Shown here: positions 1 to 6,755 of the stretch, in pieces
Layout of the letters: each line of letters starts with the position of its first letter
How positions within the stretch are numbered: the stretch's first letter is position 1
Assembly: GCA_905236595.1 (NCBI GenBank)
Contig: CAJORE010000078.1
Location: forward strand, 1-11,629
Source: an uncultured Selenomonadaceae bacterium
Lineage (GTDB): Bacteria > Bacillota > Negativicutes > Selenomonadales > Selenomonadaceae
DNA: 11,629 bases
Reading direction: 5' to 3'
The notes under the pieces: generated by a model
Told to the model about the DNA's origin: nothing
The model's database searches: none
Seen by the model: the letters and a program-made list of their open reading frames with translations, nothing else
Position numbers and translations under genes: made by a program

Positions 1-1
1 C

Positions 2-682
2 GAGGAACGAGCAATCGTTACGGATATTCCCGGCACTACCCGCGACAGCATCGAAGAATTTATCGACGTGGGCGGCATACCGCTAAAAATTATCGACACG
101 GCCGGAATTCGCGAAACCGGTGAACCAATCGAACAAATAGGCATTGATCGCGCCAAAGCGCATATCGAAAACGCCGATCTGGTGCTGGCCGTGTTTGATG
201 CCGCCCGCACGTTGGATGCCGCCGACGAAAAAATAATAGCGCTCCTGAAAAACAAAAACGTTATTGCCCTCTTAAACAAATGCGATTTGCCGCCGATTGT
301 AACCGCCGAGGATTTGTGCGCCAAACTGCCGCAAGCCACCGTAATAAAGACGCGCCTAAAATTTGCACCCAACGAAGATGCCGCACATTCCGCCCGGGAG
401 AAGTTGGCGCCTCTCGTTGCCGTCCTGCGCGAAAAATGTTCTGCTTTGGAGCTTGGCGGTGCGGACGGTGTCATCAGCGAAAGCGACCGCCAAGAGTACC
501 TCCTGCGGCAAACAAAAGAGCACCTTACTGCGGCGCTTCATGCCGCCCAAAACAATCTCGGCGAAGATTTTGTCGTCATAGACTTGCGCGGCGCGTGGGA
601 GGCCTTGGGCAACATAACCGGCGAAACCGTCGCCGAAGACATCATCGACGCCATTTTCGCCGAATTTTGCATCGGAAAATAA
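2..682 (+). CDS. mnmE: tRNA uridine-5-carboxymethylaminomethyl(34) synthesis GTPase MnmE, C-terminal part (5' end outside window)
   Basis: The reading frame is open from the window edge (first full codon at 2) and gives 226 residues of a protein normally about 450-460 long. MnmE with MnmG modifies the wobble uridine of certain tRNAs in the cytoplasm. Visible are the G2 region (GTTRD, about residues 11-15), the G3 motif DTAGIRET, the G4 motif NKCD, a helical segment with WEALGNITGE, and the hallmark C-terminal FCIGK, whose Cys is conserved in the family. The Walker A (G1) and the N-terminal folate-binding domain lie left of the window. The G5 region, usually around an SA(K) motif, is poorly conserved here (KTRLKFAP), though this loop also varies in other MnmE proteins. 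mnmG does not follow directly; a terminator does. Identity is near certain. Confidence 0.97.
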   Translation, partial: EERAIVTDIPGTTRDSIEEFIDVGGIPLKIIDTAGIRETGEPIEQIGIDRAKAHIENADLVLAVFDAARTLDAADEKIIALLKNKNVIALLNKCDLPPIVTAEDLCAKLPQATVIKTRLKFAPNEDAAHSAREKLAPLVAVLREKCSALELGGADGVISESDRQEYLLRQTKEHLTAALHAAQNNLGEDFVVIDLRGAWEALGNITGETVAEDIIDAIFAEFCIGK

Positions 683-766
683 GTAACCGTTCATCAATAA
701 ATTTCAGTTACCACTTGTCCGGATTTCCCCGAACTTCATTGTCGCCGCTTGGCAAAAGCCCCATAG

Positions 767-812
767 AAAGCGCGGCACCACCGCCGAAAGACGATGGTGC
801 CGCGCTTTTTTT
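767..812 (+). terminator. Rho-independent terminator of mnmE, shared convergent region
   Basis: A perfect 14-base-pair stem (767-780 with 795-808, GC-rich core GCGCGGCACCA) encloses a 14-base loop and runs into seven T residues (806-812) on the plus strand. It lies 84 bases after the mnmE stop and 33 bases beyond the stop of the convergent minus-strand transporter gene. In the minus direction the stem is followed by only TTTCTATGG, so it may terminate the transporter transcript less efficiently. Confidence 0.9.
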
Positions 813-844
813 ACGCCGTTTCATGCGCCTGTACGCTCCGTCCG

Positions 845-2041
845 TCAAAGAGCGGCGTTTTTACGAAAACCGGGCGCGGTAATTTGCCACATGACAAACG
901 CCATAACCGTCGCCCCAATCATCACCGTTGCCAAGCCATCTATGTAATCGTTCCACGGCAACGACCCCAGCATCATGCCTAAACTGGCGAATAAGTTTTG
1001 CACAAAATTGATAACCGCCGACGCCGTGCCGACATGATCTTTGGTTTCGCCCAAGAGCCAATTCATAACAAACGGGCGGGTTATCGATCCCAAAACCGTA
1101 CAAGGAATAAAGCACAACAAAAACATCGCCGCGCTTATATGCCCGAAATTATACATGGCTATGCCGACAAGACCCGACGCCGCCATACATAAATCAGTCA
1201 ACGCAAAACGCGAAAGACTGCGGCTAAGCCGCAAATACAGAACCGGGCCCAGTCCCGACACGGCGGCATTGATGGCAAAAAAATAACTGTACTCTTGCGC
1301 CGAAAGACCAAAACCGTCGATGTAAATAAAGGACGACAAGCTAAGATACGTCATAAACGGCACCGAGAAAAAGGAAAAGGTCATCAGCAAAAGCATAAAC
1401 GATTTGCGGCGGCAAAATTCCCCCAGGAGCGTAAGCGAACCAATAACGCTGCCTTGATAGCGCTTATCCTGCGGCAAAGTTTCCGTCAACAAAAACGCCA
1501 GCGCCAAATTGACAAGCCCCAAACCGGCGAGAAACACAAAGGATCCGCGCCACGAAGTAACAGTCAGAAGCAAACCGCCGACAATCGGCGCCGTAACCGG
1601 AGCGATAACCCCCAACGCCTGCGTTATCGCCAAGATTTTTTTCATTATCGCCCCGCGAAAGCAATCCTTTATCAGCGCGGTAGATACGGTGATTATCGCT
1701 CCGGCGCCCATGGCCGCCGCCACACGCATGACAATAAGCGCATAAATATTCGGGGCAAAGGCGCAACCTAACGAAGCCCCCGTGTATAACAAGGCTCCGC
1801 CTATCAATACGGGACGCCGCCCGTACTTGTCGCTCAAAGGGCCGAACAACACAATGGCGACGGCAAACACAAAGAAAAACGCCGTTAGCGTCAGGCTCAC
1901 CAAGGATTGTTCGGCGGAAAAATAGCCGCCCATTTCCGGCAACGCCGGCAAATACATATCCGTGGAAAACGGCACAAACATATTCATAAAAGTTATGAAT
2001 ACAATCATCAATTTGGGCGATAAATATTTTTGACGCGTCAT
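845..2041 (-). CDS. Bcr/CflA-type MFS drug/metabolite exporter
   Basis: A 398-residue, very hydrophobic inner-membrane protein with the length and about 12 membrane segments expected of the 12-TM drug:H+ antiporter group. Near the N-terminus (about residues 26-37) is STDMYLPALPEM, typical of the Bcr/CflA subfamily; MFS motif A (GPLSDKYGRRP) follows at about 67-77 in the loop between TM2 and TM3. The ATG at 2041 overlaps the stop of the cobA-hemD gene as ATGA, with GGAAGA upstream inside that gene, so the two are probably translationally coupled. A longer open frame reaches 2182, but it overlaps cobA-hemD coding and has no transporter-like sequence. Bcr/CflA proteins export drugs, sulfonamides, bicyclomycin or dipeptides; the substrate here cannot be read from sequence. 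The company of a tetrapyrrole enzyme permits, but does not show, export of a pathway compound. Confidence 0.9.
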   Translation of the reverse strand: MTRQKYLSPKLMIVFITFMNMFVPFSTDMYLPALPEMGGYFSAEQSLVSLTLTAFFFVFAVAIVLFGPLSDKYGRRPVLIGGALLYTGASLGCAFAPNIYALIVMRVAAAMGAGAIITVSTALIKDCFRGAIMKKILAITQALGVIAPVTAPIVGGLLLTVTSWRGSFVFLAGLGLVNLALAFLLTETLPQDKRYQGSVIGSLTLLGEFCRRKSFMLLLMTFSFFSVPFMTYLSLSSFIYIDGFGLSAQEYSYFFAINAAVSGLGPVLYLRLSRSLSRFALTDLCMAASGLVGIAMYNFGHISAAMFLLCFIPCTVLGSITRPFVMNWLLGETKDHVGTASAVINFVQNLFASLGMMLGSLPWNDYIDGLATVMIGATVMAFVMWQITAPGFRKNAAL

Positions 2042-3540
2042 GACACATCTTCCGTCAGAATTTTTTTGACGGCGGCGACTACACCCGCAATGGTATATTC
2101 TGCGGCTTGCGCTGCGGGTGGTATGCCATATTCCGCAAGCGTTGCCGCCGTCACGGGGCCGATAACGACAGCGGGACAGCATTTAAGCGCCTCACCGCCA
2201 ACCATCTCCGCCAAGTTATGCACCGTGGAAGAACTGGTAAACGTCACGGCGGAAAATTCACCGTCGGTCAATCGACGCTTTAAGCTTTGAGCATTTTCCT
2301 CCGTTTTCAGCGTCCGATAAACAGGCGCAACGGTAACCAGCGCCCCCATTTCGGTCAACGCCTTGGGCAAAACATCGCGGGCTTCGGCTGCGCGAGCCAG
2401 CAATATTTTTTCGCCGCGTACGACTTCGCCTTTAAGTGCGTCGATTAACCCTTCGGCGCAAAATTCCTGCGGCACGGTATCAGCAACAATGCCGTATGAT
2501 TTTAATTTTTCGGCGGTTGCTTTGCCGATTACGGCGATTTTCGCCCCACTTAAGGCACGGGCATCCTTGTCAGCCGCCAAAAGACGCTCAAAGAAACCCG
2601 CCACGCCGTTGACGCTGGTAAAAATTATGCGCTTATAAATGCCGATTTCGCCGACCGCCTTGTCAAGAGCGGCAAAATCATCGGCCGGCGGCGCAATTTT
2701 TATCACCGGATACTCGCACACTTCGGCGCCAAGTTCGCTAAGTTGCCGCGACAAAGCCGACGCCTGCTCCCGCGCCCGCGTAACCAAGATTTTTTTGCCC
2801 AAAAGCGGTCGCGCCGCCGTGTCAAACCACCGCAACTCCTGCCGCAAATTAACCGTTTCGCCGACCACAAAGACGGCGGGCGGTTTTATTTGTTCAAACG
2901 GCGCCTTGGCCAACGTCGTCACAATCGTTTCTTGGTCGGGTCGCGTACCGCACCGAATAAGCGCCGCCGGCGTATCGGGATCTTTGCCGTTGGCAATGAG
3001 CTGTTCGGCAATTAGCGGCAAATTCTTAACCCCCATCAAAAAAACCAATGTATCGACGGCTTTGGCCAAATGCGCCCAATTCAGCGCCGACTCGTTCTTG
3101 GTCGGATCCTCATGCCCCGTAACAACGGCAAATGATGCCGCCACACGCCTGTGCGTAACGGGTATGCCCGCATAAGCCGGAACGGCAACTGCGCTTGTAA
3201 CGCCGGGGACGATGACAAAGGGCAAATTCTCCGCTTTTAGGCGCAAAGCCTCTTCGCCGCCGCGTCCGAACACGAATGGATCGCCGCCCTTTAACCGCAC
3301 GACACACTTTTTTTCTTTGGCCAACCGCGCCAAAAGCTCGTTGATTTCCTCCTGCGGCATGGCGTGATTGCCCGCCGCTTTGCCGACATAAATAAATTCG
3401 GCGTCCGGCGGTGCAAAATTCAAAATGCTCCCGTTAGCCAAACGATCATAAACCACCGCATCGGCCATCGACAAATATTCCTTGGCGGCCAGGGTCAACA
3501 GCCCGGGATCGCCCGGTCCCGCACCGATAAGATAAACCAT
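2038..3540 (-). CDS. cobA-hemD: Fused uroporphyrinogen-III C-methyltransferase / uroporphyrinogen-III synthase (CobA-HemD)
   Basis: 500 residues in two domains. Residues 1 to about 240 are the SAM-dependent methyltransferase that makes precorrin-2 from uroporphyrinogen III: SUMT signature 1 (VYLIGAGPGDPGLLTL, residues 2-17) and signature 2 (VVRLKGGDPFVFGRGGEE, about 80-97) are intact. Residues about 248-500 are uroporphyrinogen-III synthase, which cyclises hydroxymethylbilane; it starts with GKKILVTRA and contains IIFTSVNGV and TFTSSSTV. The fusion joins two consecutive steps towards siroheme and cobalamin and is common in Firmicutes. I chose the ATG at 3540 because AGGAG lies 8 bases upstream and the protein then begins right at the SUMT fold; an in-frame extension to 3651 would run through the ribosome binding site and the fruA terminator. 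hemA, hemB and hemC are not in the window. The gene overlaps the downstream exporter by 4 bases. Confidence 0.96.
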   Translation of the reverse strand: MVYLIGAGPGDPGLLTLAAKEYLSMADAVVYDRLANGSILNFAPPDAEFIYVGKAAGNHAMPQEEINELLARLAKEKKCVVRLKGGDPFVFGRGGEEALRLKAENLPFVIVPGVTSAVAVPAYAGIPVTHRRVAASFAVVTGHEDPTKNESALNWAHLAKAVDTLVFLMGVKNLPLIAEQLIANGKDPDTPAALIRCGTRPDQETIVTTLAKAPFEQIKPPAVFVVGETVNLRQELRWFDTAARPLLGKKILVTRAREQASALSRQLSELGAEVCEYPVIKIAPPADDFAALDKAVGEIGIYKRIIFTSVNGVAGFFERLLAADKDARALSGAKIAVIGKATAEKLKSYGIVADTVPQEFCAEGLIDALKGEVVRGEKILLARAAEARDVLPKALTEMGALVTVAPVYRTLKTEENAQSLKRRLTDGEFSAVTFTSSSTVHNLAEMVGGEALKCCPAVVIGPVTAATLAEYGIPPAAQAAEYTIAGVVAAVKKILTEDVS

Positions 3541-3610
3541 ATTGTTTGCTCCTGTTCGCATTGATACTGCGTTTTTTGGTTCGACACCGGCCAAATTTTT
3601 CCTGCCGGGC

Positions 3611-3616
3611 ATTATA
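3611..3616 (-). promoter_or_regulatory. Possible -10 element (TATAAT) for cobA-hemD
   Basis: A perfect TATAAT lies on the minus strand immediately after the fruA terminator stem, about 70 bases before the cobA-hemD start. No convincing -35 hexamer is present at 16-18 bases, since that space is filled by the terminator stem-loop. It may simply be part of the terminator tail (TTTTATAAT). It is listed because a promoter is expected in this 141-base gap. Confidence 0.3.
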
Positions 3617-3648
3617 AAACTCCCCCCGACCAACGACGAGGGGAGTTT
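3617..3648 (-). terminator. Rho-independent terminator downstream of fruA
   Basis: A 9-base-pair inverted repeat (3617-3625 with 3640-3648; AAACTCCCC/GGGGAGTTT) with a 14-base loop follows the fruA stop by 33 bases. On the minus strand the stem ends in TTTTATAAT, a short but usable U-tract. It separates the fructose operon from cobA-hemD. Confidence 0.7.
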
Positions 3649-3681
3649 CAATCAGTATTCTACGCAAGAAACAACGATTGC

Positions 3682-5670
3682 TTAGTTCTTCAAGGGGCGT
3701 TTCAACACCGACAGCACCAAGCAACCGACAAACGCACCGGCGAAAATAGCCGCCAAATACATAGGCGCATTGCCAATGGTCGGCACGACAAAGATACCGC
3801 CGTGCGGCGCACGGAGCGTGCAATCAAACATCATGGACAACGCCCCCGCCGTCGCCGAACCGATTACCATGGAGGGAATGACGCGAATGGGATCGGCCGC
3901 CGCAAACGGTATGGCACCTTCGGTGATGAAGGACAATCCCATTACATAGTTGGTAATGCCGGCCTTTTGCTCATATTCGGTGAAACGATTCTTAAAGAGC
4001 GTGGTGCAAAGAGCAATAGCCAACGGAGGAACCATGCCGCCGGCCATAACCGCCGCCATAACGTGATATTCGCCGCTCGCCAAAAGCCCCGTGCCGGTAA
4101 CGTACGCCGCTTTGTTGATGGGGCCGCCCATATCTATGGCCATCATACCGCCGACAACGACACCGATCATGACTTTGGCGCTTTGATCCATATTCTTCAG
4201 CGTATCGACAAGCCATGTATTGATTTCGCCCACCGGCGGCGCGATAACATAGGTACAAATAACACCGATTAAGAACACGCCCAAAAGCGGGTAGAGCAAA
4301 ACGGGTTTCACGCCTTCCAAGGCATCCGGCAAACCCGACAAAATCGCCTTCAAAGCGTTGACGGCATAACCGGCGATGAAACCGGCCAACAACGCACCCA
4401 AGAAGCCCGAACCGTTTGAGGCCGAAAGCGCACCGCCGACGAAACCAACCGCCAAACCCGGACGATCGGCAATCGACATGGCAATAAAACCGGCCAATAC
4501 CGGAAGCATGAACCCGAACGATGCGCCGCCCACATCCATGAAGAACTTAGCCGTCGGCGTGTTGCTGCCGAAATGGCTCGGATCAATCGTGAAATCGTCC
4601 AAAAGGAACGCCATCGCAATTAAGATACCGCCGCCCACGACAAAGGGCAACATATGGCTGACGCCGTTCATAAGGTGCTTATAAATTTGCCGCCCCAATG
4701 ACTCTTCGGCAACGGCCACGCCGGGCGCCGCCGAAGACGCCGCCGCCCGTTGGGCGCCGCCCGCCGACGATGCCGCCGCCGCACTCGTGCCGCCGCCCGT
4801 ATGGTGATAAAGGGGCGCTTTGCCGCTCATAGCCTTATCAATTAACTCGTCGGCCTTGTTGATGCCGTCGGCAACTTTCGTAATAATAATCGGCTTGCCT
4901 TCAAAACGCGCCATTTCCACATTTTTGTCGGCGGCTATGATAATGGCATCGGCTTTGCGGATTTCATCAAACGTCAGCAAATCCTTAACGCCGCCGGAGC
5001 CGTTCTTTTCAACCTTAATCGAAACGCCTTTCTTTTTGGCGGCCTGTTCCAAACCTTCCGCCGCCATAAAGGTATGCGCGATACCCGTCGGGCAAGCCGT
5101 AACCGCCAAAATCTGAATGTGATCGGCAGCCGGCATAGGCATGACGACGGGCGCATCTTCATCACGCGGCACAGGCGCAACGGGCGCCGCCGGTTTGGAC
5201 GGCGCGACAAACTTGCCGTCCTCTTTGTCATCAATCAATTTCAAAAATTCTTCTTTGGTTGATGCCGCAATAAGGGCTTCCTTGAAGTCCTTCTCCATGA
5301 GCATGGTCGCCAGCTTGGACAAAATCGTCAAATGCTCGTCGTTACTGCCGGCAGGCGCGGCAATCATGAAGAACAAGCGCGACGGCCTGCCGTCCATAGC
5401 TTCATAATCCATGCCGGAAGGAACGGTCATAGCCGCCAACCCCGGTTCTTTTACGCCGGTGCTCTTGGCATGCGGCGTGGCCAGTCCGTCGCCAAGCCCG
5501 GTCGTGCCGGAAGCTTCACGCGCCAGAACGTCTTTTTCATACTGATCGGGGTCAGACAAATGTCCGCCTTGTCCCATGAGTTGCACCAACATATGGATGG
5601 CGTGCTTCTTCTCGGTGGGATTGGCGCCTATGACTATCGACTGACTCTTGAGCAAATCGGTTATACGCAT
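3682..5670 (-). CDS. fruA: PTS fructose transporter, fused EIIA-EIIB-EIIC
   Basis: 662 residues. It takes up fructose and phosphorylates it to fructose-1-phosphate at the inner membrane, the substrate of FruK encoded just upstream. Domain order: EIIA (about 1-150) with the phospho-accepting His67 in TPHAKS; an Ala/Pro linker (155-182); EIIB (about 186-283) with active Cys193 in TACPTGIAHTFMAA; a Gly/Ser/Ala-rich low-complexity linker (about 290-322); and membrane EIIC (about 325-662), with several hydrophobic segments and the fructose-family stretch ITEGAIPFAAADP. Length and order match FruA of Firmicutes with a fused EIIA, so no separate fruB EIIA is needed, but HPr must come from elsewhere. 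AAAAGGAG stands 8 bases before the ATG. It is followed by a terminator. It could transport a related 2-O-linked sugar, but the fruK neighbour argues for fructose. Confidence 0.96.
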   Translation of the reverse strand: MRITDLLKSQSIVIGANPTEKKHAIHMLVQLMGQGGHLSDPDQYEKDVLAREASGTTGLGDGLATPHAKSTGVKEPGLAAMTVPSGMDYEAMDGRPSRLFFMIAAPAGSNDEHLTILSKLATMLMEKDFKEALIAASTKEEFLKLIDDKEDGKFVAPSKPAAPVAPVPRDEDAPVVMPMPAADHIQILAVTACPTGIAHTFMAAEGLEQAAKKKGVSIKVEKNGSGGVKDLLTFDEIRKADAIIIAADKNVEMARFEGKPIIITKVADGINKADELIDKAMSGKAPLYHHTGGGTSAAAASSAGGAQRAAASSAAPGVAVAEESLGRQIYKHLMNGVSHMLPFVVGGGILIAMAFLLDDFTIDPSHFGSNTPTAKFFMDVGGASFGFMLPVLAGFIAMSIADRPGLAVGFVGGALSASNGSGFLGALLAGFIAGYAVNALKAILSGLPDALEGVKPVLLYPLLGVFLIGVICTYVIAPPVGEINTWLVDTLKNMDQSAKVMIGVVVGGMMAIDMGGPINKAAYVTGTGLLASGEYHVMAAVMAGGMVPPLAIALCTTLFKNRFTEYEQKAGITNYVMGLSFITEGAIPFAAADPIRVIPSMVIGSATAGALSMMFDCTLRAPHGGIFVVPTIGNAPMYLAAIFAGAFVGCLVLSVLKRPLKN

Positions 5671-5689
5671 TATAATTGCTCCTTTTATT

Positions 5690-5722
5690 ACGCGTCACCG
5701 GCGCATAGCACTTGTGACGCGT
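5690..5722 (-). repeat. Inverted repeat in the fruK-fruA gap (hairpin or operator)
   Basis: ACGCGTCAC (5690-5698) and its exact complement GTGACGCGT (5714-5722) are separated by 15 bases. The right arm extends into the self-complementary decamer TGACGCGTCA (5715-5724). It lies 20-52 bases upstream of the fruA start. It could fold as an RNA hairpin in the fruKA message or be a paired protein-binding site; the sequence does not decide. Confidence 0.55.
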
Positions 5723-5726
5723 CATG

Positions 5727-5755
5727 AACAACCGTCGGCCATACCGCCGGTTGTT
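5727..5755 (-). repeat. Stem-loop directly after the fruK stop
   Basis: Arms 5727-5738 and 5744-5755 pair over 12 positions with one mismatch around a 5-base loop. The stem begins 5 bases after the fruK stop codon. On the minus strand it is followed by CATGACG rather than a U-tract, so it is not a standard terminator. An RNA-stabilising or processing hairpin that changes the fruK:fruA ratio is more likely. Confidence 0.6.
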
Positions 5756-5760
5756 ATCAA

Positions 5761-6675
5761 TTAGTTCCCAAGTTGCGCCAACAGCGCATCCACTTCCGCA
5801 CGAGTGGCCAAATCTTTCGAGAACGCCGACGCCGAACCGGCGGCTACGCCCATGCGAAACGCCTTTTCATAATCGCCGCCCGTTTCGGCAAGCCCCGTCA
5901 AAAAGCCGGCCACCATGGAATCGCCCGCTCCCACCGAAGTGACCAACGTGCCTTTCGGCGCCGGCGAACGGTGGCTTTCGCCTTTCTCGTCCAATAAAAT
6001 CGCGCCGTCGCCGCCCAAAGAAACCAAGACGTTCTTCGCGCCTTTCTTTTGCAGCTGCTTGGCGTAACTTAAATATTCCTCATCGGTCGATATCTTCACA
6101 TCAAAAAGTTCTTCAAGCTCATGATTATTGGGCTTAATCAAAAACGGGCCGAACTTTAGGACGTTAAGCAACAACTTCTTCGTCGCATCCACGACACAGC
6201 GCACACCTCTGCCGTAAAGACGCGCCAAAATGCGCTCGTACATATCGTCGGGCAAAGTGTTCGGTATCGACCCCGCCAAAACCAATGTGTCTCCGGCTTT
6301 CAACGTCTTGTCGATCTGGGTTATCAACGCCTGCCATTGCGCCTCGCTGATATTAGGCCCTTGACCGTTGATTTCCGTTTCGGTCTCGGCCTTTACTTTG
6401 GCGTTAATCCGCGTAAAGCCCTTAGGCAACTGAACAAAGTCAAAACTGACGTTTTTTTCTCTTAGCTGCCGCTTGACTTCTTCGCCGGTAAACCCGGCTA
6501 TGAAGCCCAGAGCCGTGCTTTTTTGCCCCAAATTGCCGAGAACGACGGAAACATTGATGCCCTTGCCGCCCGCCATGACTTTTTCAAAGGTAACGCGGTT
6601 GGTGCCGCCCACCTCCAAAGTATCAAGCCGAACTATATAATCAAGAGCCGGATTGAATGTTACCGTATAGATCAT
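5761..6675 (-). CDS. fruK: 1-phosphofructokinase (PfkB family)
   Basis: 304 residues, the usual FruK length. It phosphorylates fructose-1-phosphate to fructose-1,6-bisphosphate with ATP in the cytoplasm, feeding FruA product into glycolysis. The N-terminus MIYTVTFNPALDY is characteristic of the 1-PFK/tagatose-6-phosphate kinase branch. The PfkB signatures are present: GGKGIN (about 36-41) and VGAGDSMVAGF (248-258), with the catalytic Asp252. KPNNHELEEL (181-190) is also typical. The ATG at 6675 has AGGGGGG 6 bases upstream. An in-frame ATG at 6759, overlapping the stop of the GGDEF gene as ATGA, would add 28 residues but has no evident ribosome binding site and no FruK homology. The DeoR-type regulator often found upstream of fruK is absent; a diguanylate cyclase gene sits there instead. 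A tagatose-6-phosphate kinase is the alternative, made unlikely by fruA. Confidence 0.95.
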   Translation of the reverse strand: MIYTVTFNPALDYIVRLDTLEVGGTNRVTFEKVMAGGKGINVSVVLGNLGQKSTALGFIAGFTGEEVKRQLREKNVSFDFVQLPKGFTRINAKVKAETETEINGQGPNISEAQWQALITQIDKTLKAGDTLVLAGSIPNTLPDDMYERILARLYGRGVRCVVDATKKLLLNVLKFGPFLIKPNNHELEELFDVKISTDEEYLSYAKQLQKKGAKNVLVSLGGDGAILLDEKGESHRSPAPKGTLVTSVGAGDSMVAGFLTGLAETGGDYEKAFRMGVAAGSASAFSKDLATRAEVDALLAQLGN

Positions 6676-6752
6676 ATGAATCCCCCCTAACTGCCATATA
6701 TATATACTGTGCAAAGCGAAATTTTCCTGCCACAACATCAAGAAAATTTTCC
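6676..6752 (-). promoter_or_regulatory. fruK leader with AT-rich repeats, possible fru control region
   Basis: This 80-base gap between the GGDEF gene and fruK holds two copies of AAATTTTCC (plus-strand 6719-6727 and 6744-6752), 25 bases apart, each within a GAAA(A)TTTTC near-palindrome, and an alternating AT run (6696-6706) just before the ribosome binding site. The AT run could serve as a -10 element, but I find no good -35 partner. No terminator separates the GGDEF gene from fruK, so read-through is possible. Confidence 0.35.
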
Positions 6753-6755
6753 GTG

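Noticed and set aside
320..420. Poorly conserved G5 region of MnmE, considered as a possible frameshift or decayed gene.
   Set aside because: The frame is uninterrupted and the C-terminal WEALG and FCIGK motifs are intact. The G5 loop also varies in other MnmE proteins.
280..882. A 200-codon open frame on the plus strand overlapping mnmE and the terminator.
   Set aside because: It is an out-of-frame shadow of mnmE, rich in Arg and Cys, and it runs through the terminator hairpin. It has no recognisable domain.
4735..4800. GCC-rich repetitive stretch that looked like a simple-sequence repeat.
   Set aside because: It encodes the Ala/Gly/Ser-rich flexible linker between EIIB and EIIC of FruA and is explained by that role.
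2031..5727. The 13-mer TGACGCGTCATGA occurs at 2031-2043 and again at 5715-5727, suggesting a shared operator.
   Set aside because: In a window of this size about one shared 13-mer is expected by chance. The first copy lies inside coding sequence over the exporter start codon. Only the palindromic core makes it mildly notable.
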